A stretch of 64,000 bases of DNA, from contig NZ_LODW01000045.1 in assembly GCF_002914525.1 (NCBI RefSeq), forward strand, positions 106,415 through 170,414, in the 5' to 3' direction. The translations under genes were made by a program, and so were the position numbers. The stretch is from Rhizobium hidalgonense (GTDB lineage: Bacteria; Pseudomonadota; Alphaproteobacteria; Rhizobiales; Rhizobiaceae). Below are positions 42,445 to 51,036 of this stretch, in pieces; within the stretch, counting starts at the first letter, position 1; each line of letters opens with the position of its first letter. The notes beneath the pieces are model-generated. The model had not been told where the DNA came from, did no database searches, and saw only the letters and a program-made list of their open reading frames with translations.

Positions 42445-42494
42445 AGAGCATGATGCCGAAAAGTGTGAGCGGTTTTCGGACAACATCATGCTCT
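42445..42494. repeat. Dispersed palindromic repeat, complete copy
   Basis: AGAGCATGATG (42445-42455) and CATCATGCTCT (42484-42494) are perfect inverted ends around a core containing GTGTGAGCGGTTTTCGGAC. The core recurs degenerate at 27367-27388. This is a familiar rhizobial intergenic element. Confidence 0.75.
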
Positions 42495-42504
42495 TACCAA
42501 TATT

Positions 42505-42555
42505 CAGAACAGGATTCGGATTCCAGGCCGCCTAGCCTGGAAACATCCTGTTCTG
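42505..42555. terminator. Large nested hairpin after murA
   Basis: CAGAACAGGA (42505-42514) pairs with TCCTGTTCTG (42546-42555), and inside TTCCAGGC (42521-42528) pairs with GCCTGGAA (42535-42542). It lies between murA and the DUF2948 gene and could serve as terminator or processing site; it may also be part of the neighbouring repeat. Confidence 0.5.
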
Positions 42556-42632
42556 GCATCGCCGGAATGGCGATGCGTCAGACAAGGGAAATAAGATGCC
42601 GCGATCAATTACGCAACCGCGATGAAGAGCGC

Positions 42633-43925
42633 TTACTCGCTGATGCGCTCGACGACGGCGCCGCAGCGGGTCAGCTTCTCTTCGAGCCGCTCGAAACCAC
42701 GGTCGAGGTGATAGACGCGGGAGACGGTGGTTTCGCCCTCGGCGGCAAGGCCGGCGATGACGAGCGAGACGGAGGCGCGCAGATCGGTCGCCATGACGGG
42801 GGCGCCGCGCAGGCGCTGGACACCCTCGATCTTCGCCGTCTGGCCCGACAGCGTGATCCTGGCGCCGAGGCGGGCAAGCTCCTGCACATGCATGAAGCGG
42901 TTTTCGAAGATGGTTTCGGTGACATGCGAGATGCCCGTAGAGCGGGTCATCAGCGCCATGAACTGCGCCTGCAGATCGGTGGGGAAGCCCGGGAAGGGAT
43001 CGGTGACGATATCGACCGGCTTGATGCCGGCGCCGTTGCGCCTGACGCGCATGCCGTTGTTGGTCGACGAGATGTCAGCGCCGGCGCGGCGCAGGGTTTC
43101 CAGCGCGGTGTCGAGCAGCGCCACATCGGTATTTTCGAGCACGACGTCACCGCCGGCCATGGCAACCGCCATGGCATAGGTGCCGGTCTCGATGCGATCC
43201 GGCAGGACGCGGTGGCGGGCGCCGGAGAGCGAGGTGACGCCTTCGATGGTAATGGTGGCCGTGCCGGCGCCGGAGATCTTGGCGCCCATGGCGTTCAGGC
43301 AGTTGGCGAGATCGACGACCTCGGGCTCGCGTGCGGCATTGCCGATGACAGTCGTGCCGCGGGCAAGCGTTGCCGCCATCATCATCACATGGGTGGCGCC
43401 GACCGAAACCTTCGGGAAGGTGTAGCGCGCCCCGATCAGGCCGCCATTCGGCGCCTTGGCATTGATATAACCGGCATCGATTTCCATGGTCGCGCCGAGC
43501 GCCGTCAGGCCCTCGATGAAGAGATCGACGGGGCGCGTGCCGATGGCGCAGCCGCCCGGCAGCGACACGCGGCAATAGCCTTCGCGCGCAAGCAGCGGGC
43601 CGATGACCCAGAAAGAGGCGCGCATCTTCGAGACCAGCTCATAGGAAGCGGTGGTATCGACGATGGTGCGGCAGGTGAAATGGATCGTGCGGGCGTAGGA
43701 ATCTTCCTGGCGCTCGCGGCGACCGTTGACGGCGACATCGACGCCGTGATTGCCGAGGATGCGCATCAAGAGCTCGACATCGGCCAGATGCGGCACGTTT
43801 TCCAGCGTCAGCGTATCGCTGGTCAGAAGCGAGGCGATCATCAGCGGCAGTGCGGCATTCTTGGCGCCGGAAATCGGAATGATGCCATTCAGCTCATTAC
43901 CGCCGACGATTCTGATACGATCCAT
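42633..43925 (-). CDS. murA: UDP-N-acetylglucosamine 1-carboxyvinyltransferase
   Basis: A 430-residue enzyme that transfers enolpyruvate to UDP-GlcNAc, the first committed step of peptidoglycan synthesis. It has [20 protein letters not shown] at the N-terminus, the catalytic Cys in [20 protein letters not shown], and [20 protein letters not shown] near the end. The catalytic Cys implies normal fosfomycin sensitivity at the target. Full length. Confidence 0.98.
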   Translation of the reverse strand: MDRIRIVGGNELNGIIPISGAKNAALPLMIASLLTSDTLTLENVPHLADVELLMRILGNHGVDVAVNGRRERQEDSYARTIHFTCRTIVDTTASYELVSKMRASFWVIGPLLAREGYCRVSLPGGCAIGTRPVDLFIEGLTALGATMEIDAGYINAKAPNGGLIGARYTFPKVSVGATHVMMMAATLARGTTVIGNAAREPEVVDLANCLNAMGAKISGAGTATITIEGVTSLSGARHRVLPDRIETGTYAMAVAMAGGDVVLENTDVALLDTALETLRRAGADISSTNNGMRVRRNGAGIKPVDIVTDPFPGFPTDLQAQFMALMTRSTGISHVTETIFENRFMHVQELARLGARITLSGQTAKIEGVQRLRGAPVMATDLRASVSLVIAGLAAEGETTVSRVYHLDRGFERLEEKLTRCGAVVERISE

Positions 43926-44017
43926 GTGGGCTTACTTCCTGAAAGTTCTGCCTTGAAAGAAGGAGTGGGGTGTTTAGGGGATTTATCAAAACGCTTCAAT
44001 TGGCGAGGGACGGAACA

Positions 44018-44212
44018 TTACGATTCGTCCATTTTTGCGGCGGGCAGGCCATTTGTTTCGTCGGCCTGGCCGGAACGGCGGGCGCGCACCTGCTGTTTGC
44101 GTCTTGAAAGATTTTCTCTGAGCTTGTCGGCGGCGCGCTCGCGGCGCAGTTTCGCCTGTGCCTCGATGGCCTCTTTGCGGCTCTGCTGGCCGGTTTCGGT
44201 CTTGTCGTTCAT
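44018..44212 (-). CDS. Small charged hypothetical protein
   Basis: A 64-residue very basic/acidic helical protein (MNDKTETGQQSRKEAIEAQA, KLRRERAADKLRENLSRRKQ). Such short charged proteins are common in Rhizobium. The ribosome site is weak. It lies upstream of murA in the same direction. Confidence 0.6.
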   Translation of the reverse strand: MNDKTETGQQSRKEAIEAQAKLRRERAADKLRENLSRRKQQVRARRSGQADETNGLPAAKMDES

Positions 44213-44367
44213 GCAAACAGGATTAGCCGAATTCGCGCCGATCCAAAAGGCCCCTGCGCGCCAATCCACGCGAAGTTGGAATTTGCTGCTTGCGCTTGCC
44301 GTCAAGCTGTGGCAATAGCCGCCCCGTTCCCGCAATTGAGCCGCTTGGCTCCACGGGTCCTGGTCCT

Positions 44368-44442
44368 GCTGCCGTAGCTCAGTGGTAGAGCACACCCTTG
44401 GTAAGGGTGAGGTCGGTGGTTCAATCCCACTCGGCAGCACCA
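44368..44442 (+). tRNA. tRNA-Thr (GGT)
   Basis: A 75-nt cloverleaf: acceptor GCTGCCG/CGGCAGC, D arm GCTCAGTGGTAGAGC, anticodon arm CACCC-TTGGTAA-GGGTG with anticodon GGT, T arm with GGTTCAATCCC, discriminator A and encoded CCA. Confidence 0.96.
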
Positions 44443-44651
44443 GTTTCTCCAACGATTTCAAAGAGAAAACTGCAGACTAGAAGCCACCACGGCTGCACAG
44501 AGCAACGCAATCACCCAGAACATAACGCGAATTGCGAAGACAATCCGTGCAGCTTGTTCCCTCGACGTTCTCGCTCCTCGATGTCGAAGCTTTAGCAGTT
44601 GGTCGAAAGTAACGGAAGAAGCCCGCGAAACCTGCCAACCAAAAGACCTGA

Positions 44652-44882
44652 ATGCCCCTACGCTTGAGAAAACTGATCGGCACCGGCCTGGTCATCATCC
44701 TCGTCATCGTCTACGCGCGGGCGGCCACCACGTTTGCCTCGCTTCTCCTCGGCACGTCACCCTGGTGGGTGCATATGGCCTATTTGTTTTTCACCGGCCT
44801 GTTGTGGATTCGACCCGCCATGCTTATCAAGTGGACGGAAAAGCCCGCAAAAACCGCGTTGAGCCGAAAGACGATACCATGA
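44652..44882 (+). CDS. DUF2842 family small membrane protein
   Basis: A 76-residue protein of the alphaproteobacterial DUF2842 family: MPLRLRKLIGTGLVIILVIV at the N-terminus, then a second segment WVHMAYLFFTGLLWIRPAML. Two membrane segments. Its stop overlaps the start of the metallophosphoesterase gene (ATGA). Confidence 0.85.
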   Translation: MPLRLRKLIGTGLVIILVIVYARAATTFASLLLGTSPWWVHMAYLFFTGLLWIRPAMLIKWTEKPAKTALSRKTIP

Positions 44883-45623
44883 AAATCGCAGTGATCGCCG
44901 ATATCCACGGCAATGACCTCGCCCTTGAAGGCGTGCTTGCCGATATCGCAGCACTGGGCATCAGCGACGTCGTCAATCTCGGCGATCATCTCAGCGGTCC
45001 GATGAACGCAGCCCGAACGGCCGACATCCTGATGGCGCGCAATTTCCCCTCGATCCGCGGCAATCACGATCGCTGGCTGGTCTCTCTTGGAACCGGCTGA
45101 GATGGGTAGCTCCGACAGCATGGCGCATGCCGAGCTGCGGCCGCACCATCTCGACTGGCTGCGCACCCAGCCCGCGACGCTCGTCCACCGGCAGGAGCTG
45201 TTTCTCTGCCATGCCACGCCGCAGGACGATCTCACCTACTGGCTGGAAGACCTGACGGCTGATGGCCTGGTGCATATGTCCGGGCGAAAGCGGATCGAAA
45301 GCTTCGCCGAGGGGATCGATTTTCCCGTCATCCTCTGCGGCCATACCCACATTCCGCGCTCTGTGCGGCTGGCCGACGGCCGGCTTGTCGTCAATCCCGG
45401 CAGCGTCGGCTGCCCCGGTTATGACGATGACGAACCGGTGTTTCACATGGTTGAAACCGGCTCGCCCGACGCATCCTATGCCATCCTGGAAAAGGTGAAC
45501 GGCTGCTGGAACGTGACCTTCCGGCGCGTCTCCTACGATCACATGACGATGTCGAACCTTGCCCGCGAACGCGGCCGTAACGAATGGGCCAATGCGCTCG
45601 CAAGCGGTTGGGTCGGCGTTTGA
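44879..45623 (+). pseudogene. Metallophosphoesterase, frameshifted
   Basis: The N-terminal half (MKIAVIADIHGNDLALEGVL, VVNLGDHLSGP, SIRGNHDRWLV) has the metal-binding motifs D-x-H, GD and GNHD. It runs into a TGA at 45098-45100. The C-terminal half continues in another frame (EPAEMGSSDSMAHAELRPHH, then FPVILCGHTHIPRSVRLADG with the GHTH motif, and VVNPGSVGCPG). Removing one G at about 45090 (CTTGGAACC) joins them in frame into a full-length YfcE/ApaH-like phosphoesterase of about 247 residues. It is either a recent pseudogene or a one-base sequence error. Confidence 0.85.
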
Positions 45624-46254
45624 CGGATCTGGCATGGCCGTCGGGGCAAAGTGCGGGATATTGCGGCCGCAAAGGACCTCAAGCTGAAGATCCATGCGAA
45701 TATGCAGGCCCTGGAAGCGGGGCAGCGAGTTAACACAATCGAATATGCCCTCGACATACTATCGATGAAGACTTCTCTGATGGGATATAGGCGGCGATAT
45801 CTATCGTCCCCCCTTCCCCAGCCTCCCAAGGTTGGCCCGCAAATATTCTCACTGCATTCTTTGGATCGGTTTGGAGAGGCGCACGAGGAGAGCGTCTTCA
45901 GCCGATATTTCTGCGCCATGGGCGAGAGCCGGTATAACCAGCGCCTCGCAAAGAAAAGCGGCCCGGATCAATTTCGATTTAAACTCATGTCGAGCCCTTA
46001 GCTTTCCCAGCACGGTAACGGTAGTATCGCGTCCGCGCTATACAACTTATTTGCGATTACGGAAAAATTCCGATTGGCACGCGCACCCGCGATCCTTCCC
46101 CATGCAGGCTGACTTTTCGCCTTATCAGCAACAAACGATTCACCATTGTTGGCCGCGAAAATCACGCTAGAATAGCTGTTATTGCGGCGTCTCCACCGAG
46201 GAATAGGGAGGCGCTGCATGCTTTGTTTCTGTCGACAATCGTGGAGGAGCATTG
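45624..46254. other. Intergenic region before the DUF982 gene
   Basis: About 630 bp. A GTG-started frame at 45651-46001 (RDIAAAKDLKLKIHANMQAL) looks partly protein-like at its start but loses this quickly; no family is recognised. It may be a decayed gene. Otherwise I see nothing. Confidence 0.35.
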
Positions 46255-46497
46255 ATGGCAACTGAAAAATGGAACAGCCCGGTCAAGGTCGGTTTCGAAG
46301 ATGCCGTCGCGCGAACGGTCAGCGGGCCGTTCGATGCGCTGAAATGCCTGGCGGATTTCTGGCCGAACGCCCGCGGGCTGCACTATATCAAGGCCCGCAG
46401 CACCTGCCGGGCGGCACTCGATGGACGCAAGAGCGTGGAAGAGGCGAGAGCCGAATTCCTGGCGGCGGCCGAAGAGGCAAAGCTGAAGCTGCATTAG
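46255..46497 (+). CDS. DUF982 family protein
   Basis: An 80-residue DUF982 protein, a family amplified in rhizobia: KWNSPVKVGFEDAVARTVSG, then FDALKCLADFWPNARGLHYI and ARSTCRAALDGRKSVEEARA. ATG 46255 is preferred over the preceding TTG; the ribosome site is GGAGGAGCATTG. Function unknown. Confidence 0.9.
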   Translation: MATEKWNSPVKVGFEDAVARTVSGPFDALKCLADFWPNARGLHYIKARSTCRAALDGRKSVEEARAEFLAAAEEAKLKLH

Positions 46498-46764
46498 GGC
46501 GCTACGCGTCGACAAGACGTGAAAGCACGCGTCCCACGTTGAACTGGTCCTTCGGTCGGCATTTCCGTAAATGGAGCGTGCCAGAACGGTGCAATGCTTT
46601 AATTTCTTTAACCCTGCATCGAAGCCGTGCCGGGTTTTGGTGCAACGGGCGTTGCGCCTGATATCGCTGTATTCATAGAAGATGCCCAGCCATCATGATG
46701 ATGGTCAGAGGCTCGTTACCTCTGCGGCAACGCGGGCGAGCCTCGTTTGGGCAAGCCGGATGGC

Positions 46765-47028
46765 TCAGCAGGCCGCGCCGGCCTCATCCTCCACCTCGAG
46801 ATAACCGACGCCGATGATCGTGCCGTCCGTCGCGCGGATGAAGGATGGCAGGTAGAGCGGCTCTGCGGGCGTGCAGGCGCTCGTCCCGGTATATTCGTTG
46901 AGGGCGATCTGGTCTTTCGGCAGGGCGGAATAGTTTGTACCGGTTTCAAGCGAGGCGTAGGCGGAGCCGGCAAAGACACCACACCCCATGATCAAGGTCG
47001 TTGCCCAGAGGCGAGGAAGCAACTGCAT
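46765..47028 (-). CDS. Small exported hypothetical protein under a stress-type promoter
   Basis: An 87-residue protein with a signal peptide (MQLLPRLWATTLIMGCGVFA, cleavage near AYA-SL) and a short mature part (TNYSALPKDQIALNEYTGTS, LPSFIRATDGTIIGVGYLEV). Two cysteines remain in the mature part. A GGAAC-N17-GTT promoter lies 32 bp before the ATG. Function unknown. Confidence 0.75.
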   Translation of the reverse strand: MQLLPRLWATTLIMGCGVFAGSAYASLETGTNYSALPKDQIALNEYTGTSACTPAEPLYLPSFIRATDGTIIGVGYLEVEDEAGAAC

Positions 47029-47059
47029 GATGGTCTCCAGCGTTTCGATCCGGCATTTC

Positions 47060-47084
47060 AACACCCGGGAAGACACTTGGTTCC
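47060..47084 (-). promoter_or_regulatory. EcfG/RpoE2-type promoter of the exported protein gene
   Basis: On the minus strand GGAAC (47080-47084), 17 bases, GTT (47060-47062). The predicted start is about 25 bases upstream of the ATG at 47028. It begins one base after the stop codon of the BON gene. Confidence 0.72.
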
Positions 47085-47085
47085 C

Positions 47086-47352
47086 TCAGCGCCGCAACAG
47101 GCGGCTGCGCACATAACCGCGGCCGACGATGCTTTCGGCGATCTCGATGGCGCGCTCGACATCGCCGCGCTGGTGCACGAAACCTTCGAGAATGACATAG
47201 GAGCCCGATGTGGTGACGGTGATTTCCTCGGCGTCGAGATCGCCGTCCGCATGAAGGGCGCCCTCGACCGAGGCGCGGGTCGCCGCGTCGCCGTGCCCTT
47301 CGCCACCGGAATTTTCATGCACCATGAATGCCGGAACCCCAAGCACCTTCAC
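47086..47352 (-). CDS. BON-domain protein
   Basis: An 88-residue protein with one BON domain (TRASVEGALHADGDLDAEEI, TVTTSGSYVILEGFVHQRGD, VERAIEIAESIVGRGYVRSR). The GTG start at 47352 has AGGAGACG ahead. There is no signal peptide, although BON proteins are often envelope-associated (compare OsmY). It lies directly upstream of the exported-protein gene. Confidence 0.8.
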   Translation of the reverse strand: MKVLGVPAFMVHENSGGEGHGDAATRASVEGALHADGDLDAEEITVTTSGSYVILEGFVHQRGDVERAIEIAESIVGRGYVRSRLLRR

Positions 47353-47466
47353 CGTCTCCTGCTGGTTGATCTGGTTTAACGCCGCAGCGAGGCATTTCGT
47401 TGCGACCCTTGGCGAAAGGGGCTGCGATTTCCATATTTGGATGCAGTCGAAAGAGGGATGACGACG

Positions 47467-47748
47467 ATGAACGCGGTTCTGCCCACCCTATTCTCCGGGG
47501 CATTGTTAACCGGGGTCTTGCTGACCGGCTGCTCTTCGGCCGAGGGGCCGGCACTGGAACCGATCCCCGGCAGCATCACCTATGGCGGCCAGCCGCGAAC
47601 GAAGCTGACCAAATCGCCGATCGGCAGCGCCGTCCATCACCAATTCTACAACGGGACCGGCCAGCGGGTGGAGGAAACCTATATTCTTCAGCCGGATCGC
47701 AGCCTGAAACTGGTGCGACGGGTGGTCGGCCCGGATTTCCCCGATTGA
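47467..47748 (+). CDS. Small lipoprotein
   Basis: A 93-residue protein with a lipoprotein signal (MNAVLPTLFSGALLTGVLLT followed by GC, lipobox LLTGC). The mature part is polar (ALEPIPGSITYGGQPRTKLT, GSAVHHQFYNGTGQRVEETY). ATG 47467 has AGAGGG at proper distance; an ATG at 47458 is possible. Function unknown; it is divergent from the BON gene. Confidence 0.75.
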   Translation: MNAVLPTLFSGALLTGVLLTGCSSAEGPALEPIPGSITYGGQPRTKLTKSPIGSAVHHQFYNGTGQRVEETYILQPDRSLKLVRRVVGPDFPD

Positions 47749-47852
47749 GGCACTCGCACACCACAACGCTTGACAGCGGCGGAAATCGCGAACATTCAAG
47801 GAACATCTAATCTTTCCCCAGTGATTCTGCGGAAGCCCGACCGGACGGCTGG

Positions 47853-49913
47853 ATGTATCTCGAAAAGCTCAATCCCCAGCAGCGCATGGCCGTCGAACAC
47901 GGCACGCTCACTGACGGCAGCCATATTGCCGGGCCGCTGCTGGTCATTGCCGGCGCCGGCTCGGGCAAGACGAACACGCTGGCGCACCGGGTCGCCCATC
48001 TGATCGTCAAGGGCGCCGATCCCCGCCGCATTCTGCTGATGACCTTCTCGCGCCGGGCCGCGGCCGAGATGGCGCGGCGCGTCGAGCGCATCTGCCGCGA
48101 TGTGTTGGGTGCGAATGCCGGCATCATGGCCGACGCGCTCAATTGGTCCGGCACCTTCCACGGCATCGGCGCGCGGCTGTTGCGCGACTACGCCCAGCAG
48201 ATCGGCCTCGATCCTGAATTCACCATCCATGACCGCGAAGACAGCGCCGATCTGATCAACCTCATCCGGCACGATCTCGGTTTCTCCAAAACCGAAAGCC
48301 GGTTTCCGGCCAAGGGCACCTGCCTTGCCATCTATAGCAGGGCGGTGAATTCGGAAACCGCGCTCGAGCAGGTCCTGCGCGACGCCTTTCCCTGGTGCGC
48401 GGCCTGGGAGAAACAGCTGCGCGAGCTTTTCGCCTGTTATGTCGAGTCAAAGCAGGCCCAGAACGTGCTCGATTACGACGATCTGCTGCTCTACTGGGCG
48501 CAGATGGTCGGCGAGAGCGTGATTGCCGAGGATATCGGCAGCCGCTTCGACCATGTGCTGGTCGACGAATATCAGGACACAAACCGGCTGCAGGCCTCGA
48601 TCCTGATGGCGCTGAAGCCTGGTGGCCAGGGGCTGACCGTCGTCGGCGACGATGCCCAATCGATCTATTCGTTCCGTGCAGCGACGGTGCGCAATATTCT
48701 CGATTTTCCCGGCGCCTTCAGCCCGGCTGCCGATATCGTCACGCTCGACCGCAATTACCGCTCGACGCAGCCGATCCTGGCGGCGGCCAACGCCGTCATC
48801 GATCTCGCTTCGGAGCGTTTCACCAAGAACCTGTGGACCGAGCGGCAATCGGCCGAGCGGCCGCGGCTCGTCACGGTGCGCGACGAGGCCGACCAGGCGC
48901 GTTATGTCGCCGACATGGTGCTCGACAATCGCGAGGAGGGCCTGACGCTCAAGCAGCAGGCCGTGCTGTTCCGCGCCTCGCATCACAGCGGGCCGCTGGA
49001 GGTCGAGTTGACCCGGCGCAACATTCCCTTCGTCAAGTTCGGCGGCTTAAAGTTTCTCGACAGTGCGCATGTCAAGGACATGCTGGCTACGCTGCGCTTC
49101 GCGCAGAACCCGCGCGACCGGGTGGCGGGTTTCCGGCTGATGCAGATCCTGCCCGGCGTCGGGCCGTCGACGGCGCAGAAGGCGCTCGACCTGATGGCCG
49201 AGGATGCCAGCCCGCTATCGGCGCTGGCCGAAATGCCGACGCCGCCACGCTCCGGCGAGGACTGGACTGCATTCGTTTCGATGCTGCAGGAGCTGAAATC
49301 CGGCAAGGCCGGCTGGCCGGCGGAAATCGAACTGGCGCGGCAATGGTACGCGCCGCATCTGGAACGGCTGCATGAAGACGCCGCGACACGCCAGGCCGAT
49401 CTCTTACAGCTCGAGCAGATTGCCGGCGGTTATGCCTCGCGCGAACGTTTTCTCACCGAGCTCACCCTCGATCCGCCGGATGCGACCAGCGACCAGGCCG
49501 GCGTGCCGCTGCTCGATGAGGACTATCTGATCCTGTCCACCATCCATTCCGCCAAGGGCCAGGAATGGACAAGGGTCTTCATGCTGAATGTCGTCGATGG
49601 CTGCATTCCGAGCGATCTCGCCGTCGGCGCCACCGCCGAAATCGAAGAGGAACGCCGGCTGCTCTATGTGGCGATGACACGTGCGCGGGACGGTCTCGAT
49701 CTGGTCGTGCCGCAACGCTTTTTCACCTACGGGCAGAACGCGCAGGGCGACCGGCACGTTTACGCCTCGCGCAGCCGCTTCATTCCGGCGACGCTGCTGC
49801 AGTTCTTCGAAGCCTGCAGCTGGCCGCAGGTGAAATCGCAGTCCGCCGCGCAAGCCCAGGCGCGGCAGGTGCGTATCGATGTCGGCGCCCGCATGCGCGG
49901 CATGTGGCGATAG
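47853..49913 (+). CDS. UvrD/Rep/PcrA-type superfamily 1 DNA helicase
   Basis: A 686-residue 3'-5' helicase with all SF1A motifs: LNPQQRMAVEHG (Q), VIAGAGSGKTNTLAHRV (I), LMTFSRRAAAEMARRV (Ia), HVLVDEYQDTNRLQ (II), VVGDDAQSIYSFRAA (III), LDRNYRST (IV), STIHSAKGQEWTRVFMLN (V) and ERRLLYVAMTRARDGL (VI). It is a second UvrD-like helicase rather than necessarily the housekeeping UvrD, being shorter. It probably acts in repair or replication restart. Confidence 0.95.
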   Translation: MYLEKLNPQQRMAVEHGTLTDGSHIAGPLLVIAGAGSGKTNTLAHRVAHLIVKGADPRRILLMTFSRRAAAEMARRVERICRDVLGANAGIMADALNWSGTFHGIGARLLRDYAQQIGLDPEFTIHDREDSADLINLIRHDLGFSKTESRFPAKGTCLAIYSRAVNSETALEQVLRDAFPWCAAWEKQLRELFACYVESKQAQNVLDYDDLLLYWAQMVGESVIAEDIGSRFDHVLVDEYQDTNRLQASILMALKPGGQGLTVVGDDAQSIYSFRAATVRNILDFPGAFSPAADIVTLDRNYRSTQPILAAANAVIDLASERFTKNLWTERQSAERPRLVTVRDEADQARYVADMVLDNREEGLTLKQQAVLFRASHHSGPLEVELTRRNIPFVKFGGLKFLDSAHVKDMLATLRFAQNPRDRVAGFRLMQILPGVGPSTAQKALDLMAEDASPLSALAEMPTPPRSGEDWTAFVSMLQELKSGKAGWPAEIELARQWYAPHLERLHEDAATRQADLLQLEQIAGGYASRERFLTELTLDPPDATSDQAGVPLLDEDYLILSTIHSAKGQEWTRVFMLNVVDGCIPSDLAVGATAEIEEERRLLYVAMTRARDGLDLVVPQRFFTYGQNAQGDRHVYASRSRFIPATLLQFFEACSWPQVKSQSAAQAQARQVRIDVGARMRGMWR

Positions 49914-49914
49914 C

Positions 49915-50967
49915 TTAGAGCTCAAGCGGCGGTTCGGCCGGTTTCAGGAAGCGCTCGACGGTCGCGGCCCCGACGGCCTCGACTGAGGCGGGTGACCATT
50001 GCGGATTGCGGTCCTTGTCGATGACGGCGGCGCGGATGCCTTCGAAAAAGTCGGGATTATCCAGCATCTGCAGGCAGGCGCCGAGTTCGCGGCCGAGGCA
50101 CTCGGCAAGTGAGGCGCTGCGGCGACCGGCTCTCAGCAACGTCAAGGCCAGCTTCAGGCTGGTCGGTGAGCGGGTCAGCATCACCCGGCGCGTCTCGGCG
50201 GCGAAGTCACCCTCCTCGCCTGCCAACGCTGCCAGGATCTCCTCGACAGTGTCGAAACGGAAAGCGCGATCGATCATCGCCGCATTCTGGCTGAGCCGGC
50301 TTTCTCCGGCAGGCTCGGAAAGCGCCTGAAGCACTGCATCGACATCGCCGGAGGCGCTGCCGCGCGGCAGGGCTGACAAAACATCGATCACCTCGCCAAG
50401 CCGCGACGAAGCGATCTGAACGTCGGCAAGACCCGCATGGATCGCGTCGGCCGCACCAATATCGAGCCCGGTCAGGCCGAGCCATGTTCCAGCCTCGCCT
50501 GATGCCTGCGGCAGCAGCCAGGTGGCGCCGACATCGGGAACATAGCCGATGCCGGTTTCCGGCATGGCCAACCGCGTGCGCTCGGTGACGATGCGGTGGC
50601 GGCCGTGCGACGACAAGCCGACGCCGCCGCCCATGGTGATGCCGTCCATCAGCGCGACATAGGGTTTGGGGTAGGAGGCGATCTGGTGGTTGAGGCGGAA
50701 TTCCTCGCGCCAGAAGCTTGCCGCCAGGCCGTCGCCAGCCCGGGCGCTCTCATGCAGGGCGCGGATATCGCCGCCGGCGCAGAGGCCGCGTTCGCCCTCC
50801 CCCGTTATCACGACGGCCGCCACCTGGTCATCCCCGGCAAAACCATGAAGCGCCTCGGCGATCGTCCGGATCATCGGCAGCGTCAGGCTGTTCAGCGCCC
50901 GCGGCCGGTTGAGCCGGACGAGGCCGGCAATTCCCCGCCGTTCAATGATGATTTCGCCGTCCTGCAT
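49915..50967 (-). CDS. Enoyl-CoA hydratase/isomerase family, 3-hydroxyisobutyryl-CoA hydrolase-like
   Basis: A 350-residue crotonase-fold protein. It has LVRLNRPRALNSLTLPMIRT, the oxyanion segment LCAGGDIRALHESA, GITMGGGVGLSSHGRHRIVT, and AMPETGIGYVPDVGATWLLP, whose Glu and VPDVG pattern are typical of HIBYL-CoA hydrolases (ECH_2, about 350 residues). That enzyme belongs to valine breakdown. It is convergent with the helicase gene. Confidence 0.9.
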   Translation of the reverse strand: MQDGEIIIERRGIAGLVRLNRPRALNSLTLPMIRTIAEALHGFAGDDQVAAVVITGEGERGLCAGGDIRALHESARAGDGLAASFWREEFRLNHQIASYPKPYVALMDGITMGGGVGLSSHGRHRIVTERTRLAMPETGIGYVPDVGATWLLPQASGEAGTWLGLTGLDIGAADAIHAGLADVQIASSRLGEVIDVLSALPRGSASGDVDAVLQALSEPAGESRLSQNAAMIDRAFRFDTVEEILAALAGEEGDFAAETRRVMLTRSPTSLKLALTLLRAGRRSASLAECLGRELGACLQMLDNPDFFEGIRAAVIDKDRNPQWSPASVEAVGAATVERFLKPAEPPLEL

Positions 50968-51036
50968 GGTTCACCTCATCCTTTGCGATAGGAATAGCCG
51001 AGGACGAGGCGTGGCTCCAGTCGATTCAAGCTTGGT

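Noticed and set aside
42450..44318. 622-codon plus-strand open frame
   Set aside because: Antisense to murA; histidine/glutamine-rich shadow composition.
47799..47824. GGAAC as a stress promoter of the helicase gene
   Set aside because: After 16 or 17 bases there is no GTT, so the -10 half is missing.
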